Source: Rhea pennata (Eukaryota; Chordata; Aves; Rheiformes; Rheidae). From it: a stretch of 64,000 nucleotides of DNA. The first letter of the stretch is position 1; each line of letters starts with the position of its first letter. Below, one piece after another: positions 30,976 through 49,409 of this stretch. The notes under the pieces were generated by a model. That model did no database searches and had not been told where the DNA came from. It saw nothing but the letters and a program-made list of their open reading frames with translations. The stretch covers positions 1,806,501 through 1,870,500 of the forward strand of contig NC_084671.1 of NCBI RefSeq assembly GCF_028389875.1. The letters run 5' to 3'. A program made the translations under genes and the position numbers.

Positions 30976-32799
30976 AAATATCCTGTGTAATAAGGGATAG
31001 GCCAAGGGAAATACAATTATGCAAGGCAAGCAGCAGTAATATGCAAATATCCTTTTAATAGCTAATAAGCAGGAATAATAAAGAAAAATCCACCTATATT
31101 GAGGGAAAATAATCAAGATAATTCAGAGTGTTAAGTGACTAAATAGAAAAGTAATTTTCACTGACAGCTCTAAAGTGTACCAGAACCAATGGAATTTTCA
31201 CGACTACAAACAAATCAGTAGTATTATCTTTACTGGGAAAAAAATTAAAGCAAATTACACAGTGGAATTGAAGACTGGAGGGAAAAAAAAAATCTCAATC
31301 ACAATTCCAAAAAGATGCTGAAGAGAGAAATATGTAATAGTCCACAGGCACTGGAAAATGTAGGTGCTATTTTTTGACACTGCTGTGGTTGGATTTGTCA
31401 GAATTAGCTTGCTGCTGACTGCAGTTTGGGATTAACATCAAGAACAGTGGAAAATTCTTGATCAGGCTTTTGCAAATGCTGACAAATATGGATATTTTAA
31501 TGTCTCAAGTATTACTCTTCTGCCCTCAGCATTAGCTTAGTAAGAAAATTTTTTTTTAATAGCATTATTGAAACAGAACACTTGAAATTCACATGGATAT
31601 GGAACACTTCAAAAAAAGTATCAGAAATACATTTCTTTGCCTTTCCTGCTGAGGTCACAAATCATTTGAATCCAGCTCTCATTTGTGCCTCTTGTGTAAT
31701 AGCCCTAGAACACACCAGTGATACAAGTCAGACTAGGAAACTAATCAAGCTGAAAAGTTACCTGACTACCTAGAACAGTAAAACATTATTTCAATTTGTA
31801 ATGGGAAAGTTTACAAGCTAAGCATACTTGAAGCCAAGCCAAGCAAGATACTTAAAGCCAGGGCACTTTAAGACTGCAACCTGCTGATTCTTTGTTTTAC
31901 TACATTTTACATGAAGATGAATCTTATTAGAGTATACAGATTAGCACAGTAATTCTTACTTCAAATCTGATTATAGGCTCGCTCTTTCTTGTTGAGGATA
32001 CTATGTCTGTAATGGCAATATCAGTAACTTTTATAATACACTACATTAATACTAGTACAATTTAATCACTTACAATGTGGATCATCTGTTTCACTGATAG
32101 CATGAAAAAAAGCAAAATGAAAAACAAAACCACTACATTCAAACCAATTCCAAACCATTTTCCCAGGACACTGCTTTGGTTCTGTCCACGGCTCAAAGCT
32201 GTTTAAGAATGAAGAGTCTTCCTAGGAAAATAGTACATACACTGACTTGAGATGATACCCCTCTTTCGACGTGACAAACCAACACATGCAGCCTGCCCAA
32301 GAAAATCTCCATTTCCAGAAATTCAGAATGGAAATACAAAGAATTAATTGACAAAAAAGCCTCCTTTTTATTAAAACCTTTCAAGTTACAATGATAAACG
32401 GCGGATTGTCACTTTTTATGATCAGTGAGTTCGGCTCCTGTAACAGTCACCAAATTCTGTTAACAGTTCTGAGCACGGCTGTTCCGTGCCACTGCGTAAT
32501 ATGCAGTACCAACACACCTATGAAGTGCTTCGTACAAGTTATGCTTGGTAACTGCTCACATGCCGCCTTCTTTCTCTGCTAAGTAACAAATCTGATTCAT
32601 TCAATTATTGAATAATACCTTGTAAAGATACCAAAAGTAAATATAGTTCACTCATTTTCTTTTCAAATGCTCTCCCCTGAAACCCTCAAGCAGTCACATT
32701 ATAAAAAAAGTAGTCCGCTTCCACCCTTAAACTTTTGTAAGGAAACTGAACCCTCCCACAGAAATTAACTGCTGTTTTTTTTTTTTTTTTTTTTTTTGT

Positions 32800-36624
<3,825 letters not shown>

Positions 36625-36892
36625 GGCGAGACGCGGCCCCGTCAGCACTGCGCGGGGGAAGGGGGGGGGCGACTGCTTCCGGGGTCGGGCGCCCGCCGCG
36701 AGGCCCGGCGGCGGCGGCGGGGAGCGCGGCGGGGGGGGGGGGGCACGGGAGCGCTTCCGGGTCGCGGCGGGCCGACGTGGAGCGCGCGCGGCGGCTCGCG
36801 GGGCGCGCGGCGGGGAGGTGCCGCCTGTGGCGCGTGCGCGCGGCTGGTGCGACCGTTATGACCGTTGGAGCCGTTGCGCTCTTCCCCGCCTC

Positions 36893-36916
36893 ACACTCAC
36901 ACACACACACACACCT
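36893..36916. repeat. (CA)n microsatellite
   Basis: A short run of cacactcacacacacacac lies inside the CpG island, about 270 bases upstream of the SSR3 start codon. Confidence 0.85.
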
Positions 36917-37140
36917 TCGCGCGGCCTCGCCCTTTCCCCGCCCCGATGTGGCGCCGCGGAGCCTCGCCCGCTCCCCAGCGGGCGTGTGGCGGCCGCTGCC
37001 CGCGGTGGGGCGGCGGCGGCGGCAGGGCCTGGGGAGGAGGGGGCCGCCGCCGCCCGGCTTGGTTCCTGTGCCGTGTCTGCTGTGACCCAGAGCGCAGGAG
37101 TCAGCCGGCGTGCGGGACTGGGTGTCGCGGTTTGTGAGGC

Positions 37141-40100
37141 AAGTGAGTACTCTGGGTCGCATTTAGGGAGGCCAGAGAACATGCTCCCCGAGGAGCTTCT
37201 GCCTACGAATGCCAGGTCCCCATGGCTAGAGCTGTAACATGTTTAAAATGTGTGCTTGCATGTAAGCAGTTGCCCAGGCTTGGCTTGGGGAAGGAATAAA
37301 AAGCACTGTTGGAAATAGGTTTATTTCCCGTTATATATTTGTTGCTGGGGAAAAAGCTTACAGTTCCCAGAGGATTGCTACAGTTGTTGGTATATATGTC
37401 TGTATTCTTTTTTTAAAACATTCAGATCTAGTTAGTATACTGTTTAAAAACATTTCTTTACTATTTTAACCTTGGGGCCTTTTGCCCACATCCAAGAGTG
37501 TTCTGATCTCCACCCCCGTACACACACCTTTGAGTTTGTAAAACCAGGAGGCTATCTGCAGTGATTTTTTTTAATGACTTGTCTATAGTTAAGTGAAAAC
37601 AGTGTGTTGGTGGCCCACAAAAATTTGGGGGATTAATTGTACTCTCTTGGTTAAAAGCTTGTAGCGACAACTTACGTAAGACAGCTTTAGGGATGTTTTC
37701 TTTATGATCTGGGGTATCCTTTGTGTGAGGGACCATGATACTCCTTGTCCACTAGAACAGCTCTTTTTCCTTGCTATTTTTATCTATAACATTCTTGAGG
37801 AGGCTTTATTTAAGTTACAATTTAATAAAACTATAGCGTTTAAAAACATAGTTAAACTAGTTCTTCCTGCTTAATTCCTCCAATTACTAATATTCTTCAT
37901 GTGCAGGAGAAGATAGGGGGTGCATCACTGTAATGGGGAGATGCTGGCTGGAAATGAAATTATATAATCACAACTCACCCTTCATTATGATTGAGGAGAA
38001 GTCTATAAAGCATTTAAGTGCAGTAGAACTCTGCTTAGAAACCTTTTGATAAATATCCAAGTCAAAACTGAGGATGGATTTTTATTTTACACCAACAGAA
38101 AAACACTGCTAATGTTGTGTTACCTACAGGCAACTGAGGGAGTGCTGCTTCTGCTAATGAGACTGCTTTTTTGTTTGGAATATATCTACATCAGGGTTTC
38201 CCAAACTAAATTTGCTGACATATCAGCCAGTAAGGTGACGTTTAGTTTAGCTCTGAATACCAGCAGAAACAGCAAAGAGCACTGATGGCAGTAGTGGCTG
38301 CTACCAGCTCTGTTCAGCCATGAAGGAATGCGTGCAGCTCCATACTTCCCACAGCCTGGGACCTAACCTTATCCCTTCATCTATAACCTTTCTCTTCAAC
38401 ACGTGGTTAGTGGTACCTGCCTACAGTCGGGCGTTTACCTCTCAGCTTGTGTCAGTGCACGGGCAGTCAGGATCTCCTGGGGTAGGTTATGCAGAAGTGA
38501 GTACATAGAAGGTATTCCATTGTTTGTAAACGTGGCCTATCTAATTCATAATTGGCAAGTGGTGGTGTTCCTCCATGTACCTGCATTTAACCAGCCTTCA
38601 GCTGTTTGTAAAGCCTATAGCTTTCATTTGTCTAGGTGTTAATTTTAGCCATTGTCATCAGTAGATGCTTTTAATAACTGTTCAGCATTCATTCGTGATG
38701 TCGCCCACACCTAATCAGATTAAAACATTTTTCAAGCCATATTTTCTCTATCCGTGATTTCTAAATACCGCTGTGGTGGTCTGCAAATAGAATTTTATGA
38801 AATTTGTTAAGAATAGGAACTTAGGCTTTTTGAATGATATCTTTTCTTTCTGCAGAAAGTGTTGAGGTTATCAGAGATGTTTTAGTGGATTGATATTTCA
38901 AGGTCTTTAAGCGTTCAAAGATGTGCGTGTATATTTTTGCTACACTTCTAAACATGCCTAACTTCTTCTGATTTATTTCTTTTGGATGAATATCTGTTAC
39001 GTGAAACAGCTGGATACCTTTGAAAATCTTCCTTCTAATACCTCCCTTCCGTATGAACTGCCTCTGAGTTACAGTAAACTGTTCTGAAATAGCTTAAGCA
39101 GCAGTTTTGAATGCCTCTGGCAGGCAAATGGTGTTTGTCCACTAGATGGCATTCTGAAATTTATATTGAGGATGCTACTCATGCAAGAATGAATGTAATT
39201 TCTTGTTCTCTTTGTGAAATGCCTTAAAACTAAATATTTAGTGTGTAATTTAGTTACTATTTATGTACTGGATCAATATTACTAGTCATAAGAATTTTCT
39301 TATTAAATACCATTTTTGAATTGCTCAAAGTAGTTGAAGACTACTGGAAAAATGAAGTGTAAGATTGTTTTAAGCTTCTGGTACAAGCACGGACTGTGTT
39401 CTTACACGGACAGATTTCTCCCTTTCACTTATCTAGGTTAATTTGTGTTGTGGTGGAATGCAAATAAGTCTAACTTTTTATCCTTCGTTTGGGTTCACTT
39501 GGAAGGATGGTATCATTTCAGAACAAAATCTGCCTGTTGACCGTATATCTCCTGGTTGAGATGAAGTATGGCATTGTTTTGAGCCATCAAATTATGAGAA
39601 ATTTTCTTGACAAAACAAATGGTCATTTTGCTTTTTTAATAATCTTGGCAATGGCAAATTGTAGCTTTAAGCAGAACATTTCATACAATGAAACTCGCTG
39701 AAGCTTGATATTCACTTTAAATATGTCATATTTACTTCACAGGAAATAAATTGGAACACAGATTTCTGTCAAAGCAAAGTTTTTGTTAAGTGCCTAAACC
39801 TGCATGGTGTTGACTGCATTTCATCGGAATCCTCATTCAGAAGCCATTGGAAACATAAGGCAAGTCAGTTCATTGTGTTACTTATGTGCACAAAAAATTA
39901 AGTGTTTAGAGGATTCTCATATTTTCAAAAGTCTAGTCTCCAGAGCACATCTACTAGTAAGAAACATGCAACTTGCTAAGATGCTTATTGTTCTCCAAAT
40001 GGTTTTTTTATTCATTTTCTGATTGTACATAAGCATTAGGCTTAGAATTGGGCACTTCTTCACTGACTAGAAGAAACTAAAATCTTGTTTATAAGACACA

Positions 40101-43100
40101 AGTTAAAAATAATTCACTTAATTATGTATAAAAGTAATGTACTTTTGTGATTATTCCTAAAGTGAAATATTGTGTATGCTTATTCTTCCATCTTGTGCTA
40201 TGTTTCATGTGAAATACATGTCTTATAAAACACAGGAAACAGTAAGTATTCTGGAAATACATGGATTTTATTTAGTTTTCTGACTCTTTCTCTAAATCTC
40301 CGAGCTGGACCTATCTGAAATTATTTAATGACATTTCCTAGCAGAATTTGTTTTGTCTATTCTGTTGTTGTTTATCTGTGTAAAATGTAAATTCAAAGGC
40401 ACATTTATGTTGGATTGGAAAATAGACTCTCTGGTGCATATGATTTACAGTAAATAAGTCTGCTCTTTACTGAAGTTATATTTGTCATCTTCTATGCTAA
40501 TATGAATCTTCACATCCCGTGGTCTCGGAATGTTTGTCATTAATATGAGTGTCTTAAAGTAAGTATTTACTGGATTCTACTAGTATTGCATGCTTAGGTA
40601 GCATGAGAAAATAGGTATGGAGGCAACAGCACCAATGAGTCTGTAATTTATTATTAGGGATATTTTTTGTTTGTTTGTTTGGTCTTCCTATAGGTGTGGA
40701 GATCCTAAAAAGAAGTAGAATAAGTGATATTCTAGTGTGCAGGAGGGAAATTCTGGGAAGACATCACAGGGAGAGTGCAGCCTCAGATGGGTCAAGAACA
40801 GAACCGAAAAGCTATTGTTGTGACTTTTTTCATCACCTTAACAGCTCTAGAAATCAGTGCCCTAGGACAGAAGAGTTACCATAGCCCTGTAACTCTGGTA
40901 ACAAATAACCATACAGTAATACACAGTTGTTCCATGGCCGCATAAAGATTCCTTTTCTGTTTCATATCTCCATTAGGCTAGTGCATAAACACCTAAGATT
41001 TAACTGGTGTCTGGAATGTATGTGGAGAAAAGGGATTTGAGCATTCATGTACTGTACATCAGAGATCATTTAGCTGTGCTTATATAGCAAACATTCTTCA
41101 TTGTTGTGACTGCTCTTGGAATTTAAACTTTCTGAATGACTTTTAGAAAAACAGATAACCCAGCACAGATCTGAGCAATAGTCTAATATAAATGAAAGCA
41201 GGATTTTCAAAGTATTACTTAACTTCTGTTACTCAAAGAGAGATAAGTCTGCATTCTATCAAATTCATGTATTACAGAATCTTGTATAGCAGTTCTTTTA
41301 AACTATGTATGTTCTGTTTCTTCATATTGCACAAAGTGACCTTTTTGACAGTGTCTGATTATGTTTGCCCTGCTATGTGTACCTAAACCCTTAGAAATGC
41401 ATCAAGATTGTTTCTGTGAGTAACAGACTGCTGTAAATATTACTTCTCAAGCATATTGAAAATTCTGTATCATTTTGAGCCATGGTTCTTTCTTGGCACA
41501 GCACTTTTGAAAAGATTAAAAACTCTTACAGCTTGCTAATTTATACTGTTCTTCTAATTAAGTTCTGGGGCTTTGGATAGTGTTTTTTAGCTTGTAAAAC
41601 CTGTCGAGAAAACTCCCTTAAATTTAATAAATTATGTATGAACAGACCAAATAGGACCACTTTTGCTGTCATCTAGCAGTACTATTAGAATGTTCCAGTA
41701 TTTCTTATTGTTCAGAGAACTGTTCTGTCTTTAGTTACTGTGGTAGCTGACATCTTGTTTAACAGAAGAATTCTTAAAAACAGACAAAATGAGTCTTCAG
41801 GTTTATCACATTCCAACAGTAGCAGTTGTATCAGAAAGAAACACTGCCTGACAAACCTCCTCTCTGAGTCCCACAGAAAATCATATTTGTGATTAAATGC
41901 CTGTCACTCCACTGGTAGCTATAGCTGTTTCCATGAAGTTGTACAATTTATGTTCGTAAGAGTAAAGTAGAACATTATAAGCTGCGTGGAATTACAGTGC
42001 GCACCTTTAAGATCACTGTAACATAACAAATGTTCTCAACATGGACTTTGATAAATCCTCACTGTTCTTTGCTTTTATAACATTAAGCTGTCAGAGTAAA
42101 TCTTCAGAGATACATGTAAGAGAGACCTGATATTTAAAAATTGTGTTTCTTTCTGCCAGTTACAGATTGTGAGTCAGCAATATGTCCAGCTGTCTTTTAG
42201 AACAGAATAGTCTAATTTCTTTGATGTTGTCTCCAATCACTTGCACATGTTTATGCAGTAGTATCAGTGACATATATTCTGTAACACTTTGGGAGGGAAA
42301 AAGTGCATATTTTTTTCCTTTAAAGTTAGTCTAAAAATCATACTATGTCTTCAGCCTCAGGTCAATATTTACCCTGGATTTGATGTTTTAATGTGGAGAT
42401 GCATCCGTGCAGTCTCTTGCATTGCTTTCAGCTCCTTATCTATGTTCTAGCGCAGTATGTGTTTTAGTTTAAATTGTGCTAGAGCCAGAGGAATGATCTC
42501 ATTCATACTAAAAAAGCTTCCCCCCCACATATACAACTGCTTCTGAACCTGTATCCAAAGCTAAAACATAAACTTGGCTAATCTTGCAGCCCTGAATTTT
42601 ATTGCCTAGTTATGAGCCATTCTGTTTTGGTTTGCTTCTTTAAAAGGGATTTTCTCAGGCAAAGAAGCAATATCTCATATTTGCTTTCAATAACCATTTT
42701 ACTGTCAAGTGATCTGTGGATGATCACTTCCTTTTTCACTTGATTAATCATTCTAGCAAACCATTTCAGTGCTACAAGGATATGGAATTTTAATTTGCTG
42801 CCATGTATCTGCAAAGCTTTGTATCCTCTGTTGTTTTAACTTAACTAATTCACCAAAATTAAGAACATTTCTTTATAGTGTTGATACAGGCTAAAAAGTC
42901 TTTGACTAAGACTTAAGTCTTTCAGCTGCTTATTGTAGTTCCCAGGGAGAATTGTGTGTTTTTCTCATTCTGGCTAAAATAAATGCAGATAAATTTTTCT
43001 GTGCTTCTTATCTGCCTCCTACTAACACTTCTGTTAATTGGGAACTGAATTCTAAAGTCTTGAAAATTGCTAAATTTCATATCTACATCTAAATCTAAAT

Positions 43101-46100
43101 TCAAACCAACTTTGTCAGTGTCATTCATTCCTGTTTCAGTGGACTAAACTTTGTCCAGAAATGAAATTATAGCAGATCAAAAACTTCACTATAGATAAGA
43201 CTGAAAAAACTCTTTTTTTTTCAAAATTAAGCACTTCTAATATTCTGAAATTTCCCTGTTTACTTGGATTGTTTTGAAATTTGTCATGCAGTAAAGGATG
43301 TAAATGTGTTGTATTGAATTTTGAATCAGCTGATTGGGGACTGTTGAAATACCAGAGGAAAACTTCTTTGTATAAACATGCATAAAGCTTGTAATCTGAA
43401 CAGATTTTGCTGTCCCAGTGTTAACTAGGTGAATGAGAAACTTCTGAACTTTTATCTCTGTATGCAATAATTTTTTTTAAGCTTTCTGAGAGGTCTGAGG
43501 TTTAAAATTAGAGATATAATTTGGTTGTATTATTTTTTTCAGCCAAATCTGTTCCTCAGTATGGTTTAGAATGTAGCCTCATCAACAGCAGAACCTATCG
43601 CAATTGAAGGGAGAGACGGTGGGGAGGTTAGGGAAGGTACTGTCTTAAACTAGTGTGGTTTCCAGACAATTTTAGGTGAGGTGAACAGAGCAGATGAAAT
43701 CAAACAGTGCTGTTCTCTTTTACCTTCTGTGAACGTTGTATTCAGATGAATGGATCACTACATCCATCTTTGCTCTAATTTCTAGAAAATGAAATTGGCT
43801 TAGCTGGATTTCTGTGGTACTTCCTGTATCTTAAGGGAACTTAGTGTAGCATATGTGACCCACTTTTGATGTCAATTGAGAAAGGTGTTCTTGAAATAGT
43901 CTCATCTGCTCAAATTTCTTCCTTTAGCATTTTTAAAGTTTTGATTGATATGTTCTTCAGTGTGTAGACCAAATGAATGAAATAACATCTGCAAATAGAT
44001 TCTCAAGAGGCTTACTTGCTCAGCATTTATCTCAGCTATTGACCACACCATTGGAAAACAATATCAAATACAATATTTGAAAAATAACTAACCTGTATGG
44101 TTGAAAATGAATATGATATTCAAGATTTCAGGCATCCATTCCTTTCACATCACAGTTTGGTTCCCATATGGCTTTGGGACCTGGGCGTATCCTGCAGATA
44201 ATCCAAATGAAAACTTTTGATAACAGGAAATAAAAAATTATGGTATTTCATTCCATCTCTTTGCATATCTTACAATTTTATTTTGGTCAAACACAAAATC
44301 CACTGTTCTGGGTCATATAGAAGTTTGTGTAGAATGACATAGCACATGTATGTTTTTCAGCCAGACATGATCCTAGGAGGGGCCATTGGTAAGTGTGACT
44401 TTTACCTGTTCAGAAGGATTCTTCTGTATTTGCTAGGTGGGAAACCCACAGCTTTGTGGTGTTGCTGTAACCTTTCTTAGATTAGATCAGACTGACCTTT
44501 TCTGACACATTATGCAGAATTATGGGGGGAAAGTAAATCTGGGAGCTGCATCGTTAATGGAGAGATTGAGGAAGTAGAGTGAATGAGCTTTTAATACAGG
44601 TAAATGTAACAAGCTCTGTTTTACATGTAGAAGACTGTAGGTAGTAGGATAGCTGAACAGGCTAATGGTGTGAGTGAAGCAGTGTTTGGTTATAGGTGAA
44701 GCACAGGCATAGGGCCCAGGTTTGCTGTAGACTACATAACAAAATCTGTAACTATTCATTTAATTGCTACCTCTGATTACACACATGCGCAGAGAACGCC
44801 AGGCAATTGGAAACAGTCATGTTAAGTCAAATAGTCTTTTTTTTGTCTCTTTAATAGCATGTAGATTATGAGCGTAGTCTTCACATTAGGGATGTATTGA
44901 GTGATCTGTAGTGGGATTATGCTGGCCGAGTTCCACAGTCTGAATTCCTGTTAGTGGGAGGAAGACAGCCAGATGGGATTTCTGAATCTGAAATGTGTGT
45001 CATACTGGCACCCACCCACACTCCTTCCTTTAACAGTCTCATGGTAGTTGATATCACCTTCCACTTCTCTGGGTGTTTCCCTTTCCTTCAGCCCCTTGAG
45101 TTTGGCCAAAGTCTTTTGAATCTTATCCACCGGAGAATTTTGGCATATAATGTGTTGTCAGAAAAGCTGGCCACCCATGTGCTGATGGCTCTTAAAATGC
45201 TAGTGTCTGAAGAAAGAAAGATGAACTAGAAATTAAAGGATTTTGTGAAGAATGCTTGGATGAGGAGGAAATAAAAGGGGTATTTGTGACTACTTTATCT
45301 TTTGAATGATTATTTGTAATTAAATATAACACAGTTTATATAATTTTTACTAGCCTTTGCAATTCTCAAACACTTATGCTCGTATTAATATCTAGTTCAC
45401 TGTAACAGTCTGTACAGAATGAAAAGAAGTGTGTAGGAATCATATCCTGCCAACACAGGACATTAGATAACAGCTGACCTGAGGTACAGTTAGTAAGATT
45501 TCCTATTTTTTTTTTTTTAATTTAATGCTAATACTGGGAATTGGGATGATCCTGTGCAAGTCAGATGCAGCAGTATTATGGGTGTCCTTTCCCAGCTGGA
45601 ACAAAAGGCTTACCCAGCCTGCCGGAATGCCTGCCCTTGTAGGATTCCTGCCACTGGGAAGGAAAATCAGGTATAGAGTGTCTGCAGATATGCTCTACAG
45701 CAGCTGTTTTGGATCCAAGGAGTGTGCTGCTGAGCTAGACCTAAGGAGTTCAGCAGGACCCAGGCAAACAACAAAGAGCCAGTTAGGAGTCCGCTGTGTT
45801 CTGATTCTCCACGTTGGATCTGCTGAGCTTAACACAAAATTTATGTAATGGGAGGATAATTTAAAACTTTTGTAAGAGAGTTGTACAGAACTGATCCTAG
45901 CAGCAATATAGCTACATGCTTGGAGTGATTTTGAGCTTAGAGCAGATCTGAGCTAGCTTCGAGCAGAATCGGGTCAGGGTCATTTATTTCACAGCATATG
46001 CATATAGATTGGAGATTAACCCGTCAACAGGTTACTGAGGATTAGCTTTGTGTTTTCTAGCTAGCCTGTCATATCTAAATTCAACCTGGATGTATATTAG

Positions 46101-49100
46101 AGGAAATTACTTCAAGTTACATTAAAAAAAAAAAAAAAATTAAAGACCTTAGGAAATATAACAGAAAAAGCTTCATTAGCAGAATTCATAGCAAGGCAGT
46201 ATCCTGTGCCCCTCTGGAATGCTGAATTCAGCAACACTCAAGTTTCTGAATTCTAGAAAATGAAGCATTTAGGGTGTACTCCCACACGATAGATTCTTCT
46301 CTCAAGAAATACATCTTTCAAGTGTGTATTCTCATTTAGAATGTACAGCACAGCATCTCTCCTACTCATAGTGACTTAAGTCTGTTTTAGACAAACCGCA
46401 TCTACTGAATATAGCAATCCTTTTACTGTTTTCTGTATATTATCTCACAGTGTTGCACACTCTGCAACTTGTTGACTGTATTCAGCTGCTCACACTATCC
46501 ATGACAGTGAGGCTTCAGGACCCAAAGCTGGGACAGTCTATACCTTGCAGTACTGAGGAAATATATGCAAGAATTCAAAGAAATGTGTACACTCCTGATC
46601 GGAGATTAGGGAAAGAGAAGGCCTCATCCCTTTTTCTTCCAGATGTTTTTGTATTATCTATCAGAGTTAAAACTTCACCATGCTTCTACAGCTGATGAAA
46701 CTACAGCTAGCATGCTGGATGTGTTTGATATGCTTGTGAACAGTTTCCATTGATTATTACCATTTTCAGGAGGCACAGTTACGTCTGGGGGTTTGAATGC
46801 TAGTGATAAATCCCGAGTTCAGATTTCTGTGTTTTTCATGTACTGACTCTTAGAAGAAAAATGTTTTGCTGAATTTAGTGATGACTTTCTTGTTCATTTA
46901 CTTCATTTTTAATTTAAGATTTGGATGCTACTGTTTTTCTCCTTGCTCTTGGAATCATGCAGAGCTTGGGAGGAGGAGTCAGATTTTTTAATACCTCCCC
47001 ACTTTATGTTACAATGCTCGATCCTTTCAAAAGGATGTGTGCAGACAGATCTTCATGCCCCTTCATCTTTTCAAGGGTGTTGCGTGTCTTCTGTTACCCA
47101 GCAAAGCATGGATTCTACAAAGCTCTAACGAAGGTTTGCCCTAGTGAGTAGGCTTTAGCTGTTTTTGTCAGATGCAAAATACTATGATACTGTGTCGCTT
47201 TAGAATTTGTTCACATTTATGTTTGAAGAATGGCCATTTTTCGCATGTAGACAGTAAAGTACCTAGGTATTTCAGATGAAACCAGATCTGTTAGTTTTAA
47301 ACCTGTTTTAATGTTATTTGGCCAACACTGGATTATAAAGGAACATTCGTATCCTGTTTAAATAGGAGTCAGCCTAAAGGAGAAAGACAAAGCACTGCCA
47401 CACACATGTTAGTTCTTGCCTTGTGGCAGGACCCATCTGTTCCAGAATCACCAACATTTCAGGAGTAACCTTCACAAAAACTCAAAAGTCAAAACCAGAG
47501 TGTTGTGTGAATCCACTTGTATAGATGCTTATGAAATTAAAAGTGTGTTTTAACAGCTAGCTTGGCCTTATCTAAATTGATACATGGCATGCTTGGACTA
47601 ATTTAAGAAATATCCACAAGAGGGTGCACTAGTTCAGCAAAATGTTATCAAAACCAAATGAGTGTTGCCATAATGTTCATGTTTTTCTATCAGTTTATTA
47701 ATTCATGTATCTAAATCAACTTAAAAATTGGATAGACAACTTCAGTCAGTTTAATGTACAAGAATATTTGTCCAGTCCAGTAAACAGATACGTGAATGGA
47801 TAAATGATACCCTGTGGGTAGGGAAGTCATGGGTATTTCTACTGTGAACTGAAGGCAGTATTTCCAGAAGTCCTGTTAACACTGTGAAAGACTCTCTTTA
47901 GACTCCCATCACAAAATGCTATTAAAATCTTTTTTTTTTTAGCATACTTAAACCTGCAACTTATTCCTTAATTGTGTCTGCAAATGTTCAATGCATGTAA
48001 TTTATTTTTTTATTTTGTATTCTGCTATTTTGAAACATTAATTTGCCTCTCAAACTGGTGCAACACTAAATGTACAACTGCAGAAGAAAACTCCATCTAG
48101 AAGGGTAAGTTTTTAAATGATTGTTCACTTGAGTATGACTGATAATATTTTTTTCTGTTTCTTTTTGGTGATAAAATTATTACTTGTTTCATAATATAGT
48201 AAGGAACTGTTAATAAAGCTTAAGTGTAAGTTGTATAGTGTTACTGTACTGATATACTAAAAGCATTAGAATGTTTTGCTGGATGTATAGGCCAAAGTTC
48301 TAGGTCCATCACTCTAAGGCAGCAGTCCTAGAATACTAAGATATCTGTGTATAAATGATTAACTATAACAAATTTTCCAGGAAAAGGGCCTTCTTCTGAA
48401 TCATGCATTCCCTGTCCCAGTACATGAATCATAAGTCACTTAGAGATAATCTTACATGACAGCAAACTGTGCTAATACTCATATATGCAATGCGTGATTT
48501 TTTTTTCTTTTCTGTGAAATGGTGGTTTCACTGAACTTGCAAGGCTTTCTTAAATAATAGAAACACAGAATGATGATGTTCTAAAAACTTAATTATTTGC
48601 ATGAGTTACTAAAGGAAGGTGAATACGAGATAAAGGAGACTATGACTTGATATCACCTAGCTGCGAATTTAGAATTTGGGTCTGAATTCAAAAACATTTC
48701 ATGTATGGATATTAATTGGAATTATTCTGGGTTTGATACTTTTGGAGCTATGTAAAAGAGAATAATACTAAGTTTATACTGAGGAAGAACAGCACCACAT
48801 AGTGAATATGCGTCCTTTAATTTGCAAGAATAATTTACCTAGGCTTTTATCTTAAAGCAAATAAAGTAGTCCTTTTTCTTTCCATTTACCAGGACTAGGT
48901 TTTCATGGGTAAGCAGGTGAGGTTTTTTTCCTCATTTTTTTACTAGCTTGTGGGTAGTATTAGAAGAATAATGTGGGTTTATAATTTTTTCAGAACCACT
49001 GTGGCTATAGATCATTGCTGTGCTGCACAGAGCCAAATACATCTACTGGTCAGTTATGCAATACTGTTTAGTTAGCTAATATCTTTGGCTACATCCCTCA

Positions 49101-49284
49101 GCAATAGAAGACAAGAAGGAATAAAAATCACTATTTTTATTTACTTACTGATCACTCTGTTTTTAATCTAATGGCATTTTCAGAAACAATTCTTCAATGT
49201 GGCAATGTGTGGAAGTCAGCCATTTTTAAAACATGGGTACATGACACAGATACCTGCTCCCCAGGGTCCCTGCCTGCTTTGTAG
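37141..49284. other. Intergenic DNA between SSR3 and TIPARP, part 1
   Basis: The DNA is AT-rich with no supported gene. The open frames (all under about 110 codons) resemble nothing recognised and lack codon bias or splice context. Homopolymer runs occur, for example T or A runs near 45510 and 46125. Conserved non-coding elements are possible but cannot be judged from one sequence. Confidence 0.6.
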
Positions 49285-49409
49285 GCTACGACATGAAGCG
49301 ATCGCCGCTACCAGGAGGTCCTTCTTCTGACCTAAAGCCATATATGCCGGCAGAGCCAAAGTCTGGTCAAATTTCAGCATCTCCGGTGGGAGAAGACTTT
49401 AATTATTAG
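49285..49409 (+). other. Unassigned coding-like terminal exon candidate
   Basis: A good acceptor (ccctgcctgctttgtag) is followed by a 40-codon open frame (49287-49406) ending in TAG at 49407-49409. The frame contains YDMKRSPLPGGPSSDLKPYM and PAEPKSGQISASPVGEDFNY. Its sequence is markedly richer in CpG and GC than the AT-rich neighbourhood (for example gcgatcgccg, ccggcagag, tctccggtgg). A canonical AATAAA follows at about 49525. This looks like the last exon of a gene, or a piece of a retrocopy, but I do not recognise the protein and see no upstream exon, so I do not call it a gene. Confidence 0.35.

Larger units (their letters stand above)
29311..32799. other. Interval between convergent KCNAB1 and SSR3; probable SSR3 3' UTR
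   Basis: No coding feature is supported. SSR3 runs leftwards into this interval. A minus-strand AATAAA (TTTATT on the plus strand) lies at 32367-32372, which would give a 3' UTR of about 430 bases, and further candidates lie down to about 30050. A 30-plus-base A run occurs at about 30404-30437 and a TA/TG/CA microsatellite at about 30913-30975. Confidence 0.55.
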
